The translations under genes and the position numbers were made by a program. 11,606 nucleotides of DNA from assembly GCA_014384515.1 (NCBI GenBank), contig JACNFS010000081.1, forward strand, positions 1 to 11,606, written 5' to 3'. The number at the start of each line of letters is the position of its first letter. Position 1 is the first letter of the stretch. Shown here piece after piece: positions 1 through 5,404 of this stretch. The notes under the pieces were generated by a model that saw nothing but the letters and a program-made list of their open reading frames with translations, did no database searches and was not told the origin of the DNA. The DNA comes from Dehalococcoidia bacterium (GTDB lineage: Bacteria > Chloroflexota > Dehalococcoidia > GIF9 > UBA5629).

Positions 1-46
1 AACAAGGTAGCCGTACGGGAACGTGCGGCTGGATCACCTCCTTTCT
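1..46 (+). rRNA. rrs: 16S ribosomal RNA, 3' end (partial)
   Basis: The first bases match the universally conserved 3' end of bacterial 16S rRNA: the AACAAGGTAGCCGTA block of the 1492R priming region, then GGATCACCTCCTTT containing the anti-Shine-Dalgarno CCTCC at 38-42. The rest of the gene lies left of the window. The mature end should fall within about 44-46. No tRNA-Ile, tRNA-Ala, 23S or 5S follows; a protein gene starts within 190 bases. The 16S is therefore not followed by the standard rRNA operon here, as known for Dehalococcoides and some other lineages. Confidence 0.97.
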
Positions 47-91
47 AGGGAGTTTCATCTCCTAGGTCGGTCGATAGATTCAATTCTATCG
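45..91 (+). other. two hairpins directly after the 16S 3' end
   Basis: Bases 45-52 pair with 59-65 (CTAGGGAG with CTCCTAG, one bulged G, loop TTTCAT), and 72-78 pair with 85-91 (CGATAGA with TCTATCG, loop TTCAAT). The first overlaps the very end of the mature rRNA. They may serve 3' processing or slow RNA polymerase. Neither is followed by a convincing U-tract (the second only by GTTTAG), so I do not call them an intrinsic terminator. Function is inferred from position only. Confidence 0.4.
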
Positions 92-177
92 TTTAGCTAA
101 GAAGTCACCTTCCTTCCACTATTCAGTTGTTAAGTTTTTTTGTTGCAGCCCCACCTGTGTGTGGCAGTTGACTATAG

Positions 178-186
178 TGGTACAAT
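178..186 (+). promoter_or_regulatory. possible extended -10 promoter for mobA-moeA
   Basis: TGGTACAAT fits an extended -10 element (TGn plus a TATAAT-like hexamer, 5 of 6). No good -35 is found 16-18 bases upstream; the TTGACT at 168-173 is too close to be its partner. If used, transcription would start near 193, about 40 bases before the mobA start. Otherwise mobA-moeA would depend on readthrough from the 16S promoter. Confidence 0.35.
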
Positions 187-231
187 AGTAGACAGAACCA
201 GAATCGGAGATGAAACGTTAGCCGAACAAGG

Positions 232-873
232 GTGCCAACTGTAACCGGTATTGTGCTTGCTGGTGGCAAGAGCTTGCGTCTAGGACGTGAGAAAGCCCTG
301 GAGAGAATAAATCAACAGAGCCTGATTGAGCGAACCATAGACTGCATTTCCCCAGTCAGCCAGGCAATACTTGTAGTAACTAGCCAAGAGCAGTTCAGTC
401 TTATAGCTGGTGCTCGCTTGAAAGGAAGAGTGATAGTTGACCTTTACTCTGGCAAGGGAGCACTGGGCGCTGTTTATACTGGGTTGGCAAGCGCTGACAC
501 TCTTCATAGCTTGGTCGTAGGTTGTGACATGCCCTTTCTCAATCGCGCTTTGTTGCGTCATTTGGTTGACCTTGCACCCGACTTCGATGTGGTTGTTCCT
601 AAGATAGATGACATGACTGAGCCGCTTCACGCTGTTTACTCTAAACGCTGTCTGGCTTCTATTGAGCCCCTGTTGCACCAAGATAGGTTAGCAATATCAC
701 AGGTTTTCAGTTTGGTTAAGACTAGATACGTTGGTGAGGATGAAATAGCTGAATTCGACCCGGAGCATTTGAGCTTTTTCAATATCAATACGCAAGGTGA
801 TTTGGCGAAAGCTAAGACACTAATAAAGCAGAGAGAGCAATCTCCAGTAGTGGGAAAGGGCAAGTTCTGGTAG
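232..873 (+). CDS. mobA: molybdenum cofactor guanylyltransferase MobA
   Basis: MobA transfers GMP from GTP to molybdopterin, the step giving the guanine dinucleotide form of the cofactor used by DMSO-reductase-family enzymes; it acts in the cytoplasm. The 213-residue protein is of normal length. The nucleotide-binding signature LAGGKSLRLGREKAL lies at residues 9-23, and the acidic metal-binding motif CDMPFL at about 98-103. The start is GTG at 232. An upstream ATG at 210 hits a stop after three codons, and the GTG places the Rossmann strand right at the N terminus, as in the family. The Shine-Dalgarno is weak (AAGG directly before the start). The stop TAG (871-873) shares its G with the GTG of moeA, so the two are probably translationally coupled. 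The nearest alternative among related nucleotidyltransferases would be a MobA-like enzyme for another molybdopterin form; the moeA partner favours MobA. Confidence 0.93.
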   Translation: MPTVTGIVLAGGKSLRLGREKALERINQQSLIERTIDCISPVSQAILVVTSQEQFSLIAGARLKGRVIVDLYSGKGALGAVYTGLASADTLHSLVVGCDMPFLNRALLRHLVDLAPDFDVVVPKIDDMTEPLHAVYSKRCLASIEPLLHQDRLAISQVFSLVKTRYVGEDEIAEFDPEHLSFFNINTQGDLAKAKTLIKQREQSPVVGKGKFW

Positions 874-2135
874 TGATTAGCGTTGAAGAAGCGCTAGGCA
901 AAATCTTGGATTTCATTGACATCCTCGAAGAGGAGGAAAAACCTCTCCTGGACTGTCTGGGCCAGGTTTTGGCAGAGGATGTGTATGCTCCTTTTGATGT
1001 GCCCCCACAGGATAATTCAGCCATGGATGGCTATGCGGTACGGGCCGGGAGTATTGAAGGTGCAAGTTATGAGCACAGCAAGGTTCTTCGAGTTATTGGC
1101 GAGGTAGCCGCTGGTACTGTAGCCAAGGTCAAGGTAGAACCGGGGACATCTGTACGGATTATGACTGGTGCTCCATTACCGCAGGGGGCGGATGTGGTAG
1201 TTCCTTTCGAGGCTACCGACGAGGTTGACCGCAAGCGCTTCTCGCTTTCTGAGGCCGAGATTGGTATCTGTTGCAGTCTTCCGGAAGGGTCAAATATCCG
1301 CCGGGGCGGCGAAGATATTGTTGAGGGGGAATTGGTGATGAAGCAAGGTAGACTACTTGGTCCTACTGAACTTGGTGTGCTCGCCTCATTGGGAAAGGGA
1401 AAAGTTCGTGTCATTCGCCGCCCGGTGGTGGGTGTACTGGCCACGGGTGATGAGGTATTAGATATCAATCAACCACTGCTCCCAGGGAAAATATACAATA
1501 GCAATACTTACAGCCTAGCCGCTCAAGTTCTTAGCTTCGGAGGCATTCCAAGACTCTTAGGGATTGCTCCAGATAATGTCGGGCAATTGTCCGTGGCTCT
1601 TCGCCGTGGACTCGACTGTGACATGTTGATAACTTCAGGCGGAGTTTCCTTGGGTGATTATGACGTGGTTAAACAGGTTCTGGCAGCCGAGGGAGATATA
1701 TCCTTTTGGACGGTGCGCATGAAGCCCGGTAAGCCTCTGGCCTTCGGCACATTCAAGAGGAATAGCGGGAAAAGGGTTCCTCATCTGGGACTGCCGGGTA
1801 ACCCAGTGAGCTCCATGATTACCTTTGAAGTCTTCGCCCGGCCGGCTATTCTCAAGATGATGGGTAAGAGGAATCTGACCAGGCCTACTATAACGGCGAC
1901 TATGGAAGACTTGATTGAAAACAATGATGGCCGACGCATATTCGCTCGCGTCCTAATTAGCAGTCGGGAAGGTAGCTACTTTGCCAGTCTTACAGGTCCT
2001 CAGGGTTCGGGAATTTTGACGTCGATGGCAAAGGCCAGTGGTTTAGCTATTATTCCCGAAACTACCAAGGAGGTTAAGCCGGGAACTACCGTTGAAGTGA
2101 TGATGCTCGACTGGGATAAGGCTCAAGATTCATGA
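873..2135 (+). CDS. moeA: molybdopterin molybdenumtransferase MoeA
   Basis: MoeA inserts molybdate into adenylylated molybdopterin to give active molybdenum cofactor in the cytoplasm. At 420 residues it is full length. Visible motifs in order are PPQDNSAMDGYA (44-55), MTGAPLPQGAD (97-107), LATGDEV (189-195), the MoCF-fold active-site segment TSGGVSLGDYD (254-264), MKPGKPLAFG (283-292) and GLPGNPVSS (306-314), followed by the small C-terminal beta domain. The GTG start overlaps the mobA stop by one base (TAGTG), which fixes the start and argues for coupled translation. The mobA-moeA pairing supports synthesis of dinucleotide-type cofactor for respiratory or other molybdoenzymes, none of which is encoded here. 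Paralogues of MoeA acting on tungsten cannot be told apart by sequence reading alone. No truncation or missing key motif is seen. Confidence 0.95.
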   Translation: MISVEEALGKILDFIDILEEEEKPLLDCLGQVLAEDVYAPFDVPPQDNSAMDGYAVRAGSIEGASYEHSKVLRVIGEVAAGTVAKVKVEPGTSVRIMTGAPLPQGADVVVPFEATDEVDRKRFSLSEAEIGICCSLPEGSNIRRGGEDIVEGELVMKQGRLLGPTELGVLASLGKGKVRVIRRPVVGVLATGDEVLDINQPLLPGKIYNSNTYSLAAQVLSFGGIPRLLGIAPDNVGQLSVALRRGLDCDMLITSGGVSLGDYDVVKQVLAAEGDISFWTVRMKPGKPLAFGTFKRNSGKRVPHLGLPGNPVSSMITFEVFARPAILKMMGKRNLTRPTITATMEDLIENNDGRRIFARVLISSREGSYFASLTGPQGSGILTSMAKASGLAIIPETTKEVKPGTTVEVMMLDWDKAQDS

Positions 2136-2141
2136 GGGAAA

Positions 2142-2163
2142 TGAACAATCCTGTCTTTGTTCA
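2142..2163 (+). terminator. weak hairpin after moeA
   Basis: TGAACAA (2142-2148) and TTGTTCA (2157-2163) form a 7-bp stem with an 8-base loop just after the moeA stop. The following bases (ATGACAGTTCTTGG) are not a proper U-tract, so it may only pause or stabilise the transcript. It is the only structure I see in the 136-base gap before the next gene. Confidence 0.25.
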
Positions 2164-2271
2164 ATGACAGTTCTTGGTTGGTACAGTCTCAGTTCTGAGA
2201 GGAATAGCGAGTATAGACATAGACGGAGTTAGACACTTGGTCGAAGTATTGGACTGAGGATTGAGAGACAG

Positions 2272-3003
2272 ATGATTTTCGAAGCATCCGAGTTCGTTTT
2301 CAGGCCACCGTCTTTGGTTTCTCGAGCCCGGCGGGTCTTGATCAAGCCCAATGCTGGGCATCCGGTTCCATATCCGGTAAGTACAAGCCGAGAGACCATA
2401 AACGCAATTATCGAAAACATCAAGCAGGTCAGCGATGCGGATATCATTATCCTTGAAGGGACACCTAGCGGGGAGTCGATTTACCCAATATACCAAGCCT
2501 TGGGTTATGATTTCCCGAGGGTGCTCATGTTGGACGTCAGAGATTGCATCTGGGTAGAAGTGGAGAACCCCCTGCCTCATGCCTTTGCTGCAGCTACATT
2601 TTGGGTTCCCAATGTTGTCCTTTCTAGTGACTATCTGATTAGCGTAGCTCCCTTCAGGATCCTTGGCAAGAGCGGCAGCTTCAGCGTGAAAAACCTTCTG
2701 AGTCTGTTGCCCATAAGCAAGTATAAAGGGGAGGCTCTTGAGGGCTGGGGAACTCTATATGAATTGGGAATCGACAAAGTGCTTGCTGACCTCTATTTCA
2801 CCTTGCCTTTCGATTCAGGCATTATCGACGCCCGCCAGAAGTTTTTTGGCATCGATGACCCGCTTCAGGGAAGGACAGAACAATATGGGAAGATCTTTGC
2901 TGGCGAGCCATACGAAGTTGACCGAGAAGCAGCGCAGACAAGCGGGGTGGAAGCAGAATATCTGAAACTAATTGAAGCCGGCAAGGCCGAGTTTGAGTCC
3001 TGA
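2272..3003 (+). CDS. DUF362 domain-containing protein, function unknown
   Basis: A 243-residue soluble protein resembling the DUF362 family (PF04015). The N-terminal strand VLIKPNAG (22-29) is followed by a Thr/Ser-rich helix start (STSRETINAI, 37-46), a strand ending ILEGTPSGES (60-69), then the SVAPFRILGKSG segment (124-135). The C-terminal pattern GEPYEVDREA (211-220) recalls the family's G-x-D/E-x-x-x-VD helix. Members are often fused to or adjacent to 4Fe-4S ferredoxin domains; this one has a single cysteine and no cluster motif, so it is the stand-alone form. Biochemical function of the family is not established to my knowledge. The ATG at 2272 has GAGAG a few bases upstream; an in-frame stop at 2230-2232 limits extension to 13 codons without a standard strong start. 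A 134-residue gene follows after five bases, so the two probably form one transcript. Confidence 0.72.
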   Translation: MIFEASEFVFRPPSLVSRARRVLIKPNAGHPVPYPVSTSRETINAIIENIKQVSDADIIILEGTPSGESIYPIYQALGYDFPRVLMLDVRDCIWVEVENPLPHAFAAATFWVPNVVLSSDYLISVAPFRILGKSGSFSVKNLLSLLPISKYKGEALEGWGTLYELGIDKVLADLYFTLPFDSGIIDARQKFFGIDDPLQGRTEQYGKIFAGEPYEVDREAAQTSGVEAEYLKLIEAGKAEFES

Positions 3004-3008
3004 GGTTT

Positions 3009-3413
3009 ATGATGGAAACAGATGGAACGAGCGAGCTGGAAGACCTCACTTATTTCGTTGACCTGGACTGGTTTCAGGAAAGTGACCGATCTTTCGTCGT
3101 TATTGCACAGCACTGCCTTTGTCCAGATTGCAAAGAACGACTGGCTTCGGAACCAGGAACCATGACGCCGGCCGCACTGGTAACGAATATCAGACATTGC
3201 TGTTCCAAGCTCCCTGGTTTTATTAGCCCCAAGCTGCCGCTGCTTGAGAAAGTATTTCGGCTCTTTTTGTCTGAAGGCAATGAATCATTAAGCCTTACGA
3301 AATTGACAGCGCAATTGAGCTTCAACTCAGACAGCCCTGTCTCCTTATCTCCTCAGACTCTACAGCACCTTCTAGACAACAACCAATACTATGGCTTTCG
3401 CCGGAGACTTTGA
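3009..3413 (+). CDS. hypothetical protein with a CxxC motif
   Basis: I do not recognise an established family. The 134-residue product starts with an acidic stretch, then an aromatic segment (YFVDLDWFQESDRSF, about residues 15-29) leading into CLCPDCKERL (36-45), a CxxC that could bind metal with a CC pair at about 64-65. The C-terminal half is helical with Leu and Ser-rich stretches and ends in basic residues (RRRL). No signal peptide or membrane segment is visible, so it is probably cytoplasmic. It starts five bases after the DUF362 gene, and TGAGG at 3001-3005 gives a Shine-Dalgarno that overlaps the upstream stop, which supports both the start and co-translation. A second ATG at 3012 is equally possible. 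It ends about 40 bases from the convergent acylphosphatase gene. My impression that similar short proteins recur in Chloroflexota is from memory and unverified. Confidence 0.6.
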   Translation: MMETDGTSELEDLTYFVDLDWFQESDRSFVVIAQHCLCPDCKERLASEPGTMTPAALVTNIRHCCSKLPGFISPKLPLLEKVFRLFLSEGNESLSLTKLTAQLSFNSDSPVSLSPQTLQHLLDNNQYYGFRRRL

Positions 3414-3455
3414 GAAGAGTAAACCGAACTGAATATGAGCCCCGCTTGGGTCTTG

Positions 3456-3740
3456 TCAGTGCCTTACTTCAAAGTTAGCAAACTGTCCGGTGAATGCAGA
3501 CCAATTTACCTCAATGTTCTCTACCAGAGACTCGGGCGGTCCCACCTCGAGCTGCCTGACTAGCTCTTCAAGTTTTTCTTTATCCCCTTCGGCACGAACC
3601 TCGACAGCGTTCAATCGGGGTAAGTTACGCACGTAGCCCCGCAAGCCTAATGATTTGGCAAGACGGGAAGTGAAAGCTCGATAGAAAACACCTTGAACCT
3701 GACCATGAATTGTAGCTGAGACGTGAGCTAATTCAGGCAT
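3456..3740 (-). CDS. acyP: acylphosphatase
   Basis: Acylphosphatase hydrolyses carboxyl-phosphate bonds such as acetyl phosphate or carbamoyl phosphate; its physiological role in bacteria is often unclear. The 94-residue length is typical. The signature HGQVQGVFYRAF (residues 12-23) carries the phosphate-binding loop and catalytic Arg21; the second signature GLRGYVRNL (32-40) carries catalytic Asn39. The usual Gly before the catalytic Arg pair (VGFR) is replaced here (VFYR). The start ATG at 3740 has a strong GGGAGG about 15 bases upstream, a longer spacing than usual, but no closer in-frame start codon exists between them. It lies 75 bases downstream of the radical SAM gene on the same strand and may share its transcript. 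A TATAAT-like hexamer at 3810-3815 on the minus strand could give a local promoter, but it lacks a convincing -35. Confidence 0.93.
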   Translation of the reverse strand: MPELAHVSATIHGQVQGVFYRAFTSRLAKSLGLRGYVRNLPRLNAVEVRAEGDKEKLEELVRQLEVGPPESLVENIEVNWSAFTGQFANFEVRH

Positions 3741-3815
3741 CTTGTATCTATTTAACCTCCCTCCGTAGTTTGTCGAAAGGAAACTTTGCTCTTCTAGCTT
3801 ACCTTCGAGATTATA

Positions 3816-4751
3816 TTAGACTGCTCTAGCAATGACTGGATGGACCTTGTCCAGCCGGCTCAGTCCAGCTTTGTGGGCTAATTCAGTGGCCTCAAGGAAT
3901 TCTTCTCGCAGTAGCGGTCTGGCCAATTGGGGCGTCTGGGAAGCCTTATGGTGGGGGTGGTATTGAGCCATAATATTGACGTAACTATTTTGAGAAATCT
4001 CCTCGGCTATAAAGTTTATTGTGTCCTTTGTGCCAGCAAGCTTGTGGGGCAAGACCAAATGGCGTATCAGGAGACCACGAACGGCTATCCCGTCTTCGCT
4101 GATTTGGAGGTCACCTACCTGGCGATGCATTTCCTTAACAGCGGCCCGGTTCACCGAAGGGTAATTCTCTATGTCCGATAGCTCTTCAGCAACCTTTTCA
4201 TCAGAATATTTCATGTCCGGCATATAAATGTCCACAATACCATCGAGAATCTTCAAGCTTTCTACTGAGTCATAGCCGCCGGAGTTATAGACCAGCGGCA
4301 ACCTTAAACCCAGCTCTACGGCTGTCCCCAATGCCTCGAGGATCTGAGGCGCAACATGGGTTGGTGAGACTAGGTTTATATTATGGCAACCTCTGGCCTG
4401 GAGGGCTAGCATCATTGTCGCTAGCTCTTCCTTGTCGACTTCAGTTCCATCGCCGAGCTGGCTGACAGAGTAATTCTGGCAGAAAACGCATTTTAGGTTG
4501 CAATTGGTGAAAAAGACAGTCCCGGAACCATGCTTGCCCACTAGTGGTGCTTCCTCGCCGAAATGAGGTCCGTAGCTGGATACTACTGCCAGCCGAGCAG
4601 TATGACATTTGCCAGTCTCACCAGCTAGTCGGTTAACAGCACAATGGCGAGGACACACATGGCAATTCTGCAACAAATCCCTAGCCGCTTCTACCCGCTC
4701 AGTTAACTTGCCGCTATAGTGAAGCTCCAAATAAGGCGCCATGCATTTCAT
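3816..4751 (-). CDS. radical SAM protein, COG1313/PflX type
   Basis: A 311-residue cytoplasmic radical SAM protein. The S-adenosylmethionine-binding 4Fe-4S motif is C84-x3-C88-x2-C91 in the context TNCNLKCVFCQN (82-93), typical of pyruvate-formate-lyase-activating-enzyme relatives. Ahead of it are four more cysteines (C30, C33, C37, C49; context CHVCPRHC then GETGKC), a pattern typical of the COG1313 (PflX-like) group and possibly an extra metal site. Later landmarks are LVSPTH (103-108), YNSGGYDS and DIYMPDMKY, the barrel strands of this group, and a C-terminal AQYHPHHKA. The true substrate of this family is not established; no glycyl-radical enzyme lies nearby. The ATG at 4751 overlaps the stop of the upstream 47-codon gene as ATGA, favouring this start over the Met at residue 4 and indicating coupled translation. 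The downstream gene on the strand is acylphosphatase. Confidence 0.85.
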   Translation of the reverse strand: MKCMAPYLELHYSGKLTERVEAARDLLQNCHVCPRHCAVNRLAGETGKCHTARLAVVSSYGPHFGEEAPLVGKHGSGTVFFTNCNLKCVFCQNYSVSQLGDGTEVDKEELATMMLALQARGCHNINLVSPTHVAPQILEALGTAVELGLRLPLVYNSGGYDSVESLKILDGIVDIYMPDMKYSDEKVAEELSDIENYPSVNRAAVKEMHRQVGDLQISEDGIAVRGLLIRHLVLPHKLAGTKDTINFIAEEISQNSYVNIMAQYHPHHKASQTPQLARPLLREEFLEATELAHKAGLSRLDKVHPVIARAV

Positions 4752-4891
4752 TCCTCAGAAGAGTTTGACGTCTTCTTACCCTTTTTGATCACCTGTACTT
4801 CTGTTTGAGGTACGAAAGTGGTAATATCCGTCTTTTTGGTTCCCTTCTTGGGCTTCCTGGGTTCTCTCCGCCTAAAGTCCTTACTTCCCAT
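4748..4891 (-). CDS. small basic protein, 47 residues, unknown function
   Basis: This short gene begins MGSKDFRRREPRKPKKGTKK and ends in KKGKKTSNSSEE: a highly basic first 20 residues, a central hydrophobic patch with TTFVPQTEVQVI (about 24-35), and an acidic tail. There is no cysteine, membrane segment or known domain. Three things argue that it is real: a good Shine-Dalgarno (AGAGGAA) ends five bases before the ATG; a well-formed promoter (TTTACA, 17 bases, TAAACT) lies just upstream; and its TGA overlaps the ATG of the radical SAM gene as ATGA, the classic translational-coupling arrangement. The charge suggests nucleic-acid or ribosome contact, or a small partner of the radical SAM enzyme, but both are guesses. 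Similar small Lys/Arg-rich proteins may occur in other Chloroflexota (memory only, unverified). Confidence 0.75.
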   Translation of the reverse strand: MGSKDFRRREPRKPKKGTKKTDITTFVPQTEVQVIKKGKKTSNSSEE

Positions 4892-4932
4892 GTTATTCCT
4901 CTTATTAATTGTATATCAGGTGTAGCAACAGA

Positions 4933-4961
4933 AGTTTAGCAAAGGCTAGTTCCCTTGTAAA
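4933..4961 (-). promoter_or_regulatory. sigma70-type promoter for the small protein / radical SAM operon
   Basis: Read on the minus strand: -35 TTTACA (4956-4961), a 17-base spacer, and -10 TAAACT (4933-4938). Transcription would start near 4926, about 35 bases before the ATG at 4891. It is back to back with the tuf-operon promoter, with 15 bases between the two -35 hexamers. Confidence 0.6.
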
Positions 4962-4976
4962 GGATTGGCACCATTC

Positions 4977-5005
4977 TTGACTTTTGCCCCAGCTTTATTT
5001 ATACT
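4977..5005 (+). promoter_or_regulatory. strong promoter of the tRNA-tuf operon
   Basis: -35 TTGACT (4977-4982), exactly 17 bases, then -10 TATACT (5000-5005): each hexamer matches the sigma70 consensus in 5 of 6 positions. The expected start is near 5012, about 45 bases before the first tRNA. This is the best promoter in the window and fits heavy expression of tRNAs and EF-Tu. Confidence 0.78.
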
Positions 5006-5055
5006 AACAGCCCGAAATTGACTTAGGCTAGGCATCTTGACAGTTTGAATAGATT

Positions 5056-5128
5056 GCCCGAGTGGCGCAATGGCAGCGCAACCGACTTGTAATCGGTAGG
5101 TTAGTGGGTTCGACTCCCCTCTCGGGCT
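5056..5128 (+). tRNA. tRNA-Thr (anticodon TGT)
   Basis: 73 bases with acceptor stem GCCCGAG (5056-5062) pairing with CTCGGGC (5121-5127), anticodon stem ACCGA/TCGGT, and loop CTTGTAA giving anticodon TGT at 5088-5090 (reads ACA and other ACN codons). TTCGA is present in the T loop. The T stem GTGGG (5104-5108) against CCCCT (5116-5120) has one T-C mismatch and one G-T pair. CCA is not encoded. It is the first gene of the tuf operon. Confidence 0.95.
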
Positions 5129-5148
5129 CTGACTTTAGGTCTGGGCTA

Positions 5149-5232
5149 GGAGGGGTGCCGGAGTGGTTAATCGGAGCAGACTGTAAATCTGCCGCCCTGA
5201 GGGCTACGTAGGTTCGAATCCTACCCCCTCCA
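5149..5232 (+). tRNA. tRNA-Tyr (anticodon GTA)
   Basis: 84-base class II tRNA with a long variable arm. The acceptor stem GGAGGGG (5149-5155) pairs with CCCCTCC (5225-5231), discriminator A at 5232. Anticodon stem GCAGA/TCTGC encloses CTGTAAA, anticodon GTA at 5183-5185. The variable arm contains GCCCTGAGGGC, and the T loop is TTCGAAT. CCA is not encoded. It sits 20 bases after tRNA-Thr(TGT). Confidence 0.96.
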
Positions 5233-5246
5233 CTGTGCTTGGAGTT

Positions 5247-5276
5247 TTGAAGATTATGGATTGAATAGTGTATAAT
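5247..5276 (+). promoter_or_regulatory. internal promoter before tRNA-Thr(GGT) and tuf
   Basis: TTGAAG (5247-5252), an 18-base spacer, and a perfect TATAAT (5271-5276). Transcription would start near 5283, 25 bases before the next tRNA. It would let tRNA-Thr(GGT) and tuf be expressed separately from the first two tRNAs. Confidence 0.55.
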
Positions 5277-5307
5277 TGAGAGCGGAACTTTATAACATAT
5301 AGAGTCT

Positions 5308-5380
5308 GCCCACATAGCTCAGTCGGTAGAGCACGTTCTTGGTAAGAACGGGGTCACCAGTTCGAATCTGGTTGTGGGCT
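5308..5380 (+). tRNA. tRNA-Thr (anticodon GGT)
   Basis: 73 bases: acceptor GCCCACA (5308-5314) with TGTGGGC (5373-5379), anticodon stem CGTTC/GAACG around TTGGTAA with anticodon GGT at 5341-5343 (reads ACC and ACT), and a fully paired T arm ACCAG/CTGGT with loop TTCGAAT. CCA is not encoded. It ends 24 bases before the tuf start. The order tRNA-Thr(TGT), tRNA-Tyr, tRNA-Thr(GGT), tuf matches the E. coli tufB operon except that tRNA-Gly is absent. Confidence 0.96.
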
Positions 5381-5404
5381 GGGCAAAGAAGGAGGTTTTC
5401 TGAA

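Noticed and set aside
135..141. Seven-T run after the 16S as a terminator
   Set aside because: No stem-loop precedes it directly; the nearest hairpin ends at 91.
3927..4181. 84-residue + strand ORF
   Set aside because: Antisense to the radical SAM gene, with no ribosome site or recognisable content.
5037..5042. Perfect TTGACA just before tRNA-Thr(TGT)
   Set aside because: The matching -10 position falls inside the tRNA and reads GAGTGG; the promoter at 4977-5005 is far better.
5028..5315. 95-residue minus-strand ORF across the tRNA genes
   Set aside because: It is antisense to tRNA-Thr and tRNA-Tyr and contains the RIRTYVALRAADLQSAPINH-like wording typical of spurious proteins predicted opposite tRNAs.
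5339..5404. Upstream GTG start for tuf adding 22 residues
   Set aside because: It begins inside tRNA-Thr(GGT), the extra residues have no EF-Tu counterpart, and the ATG at 5405 has a good Shine-Dalgarno.
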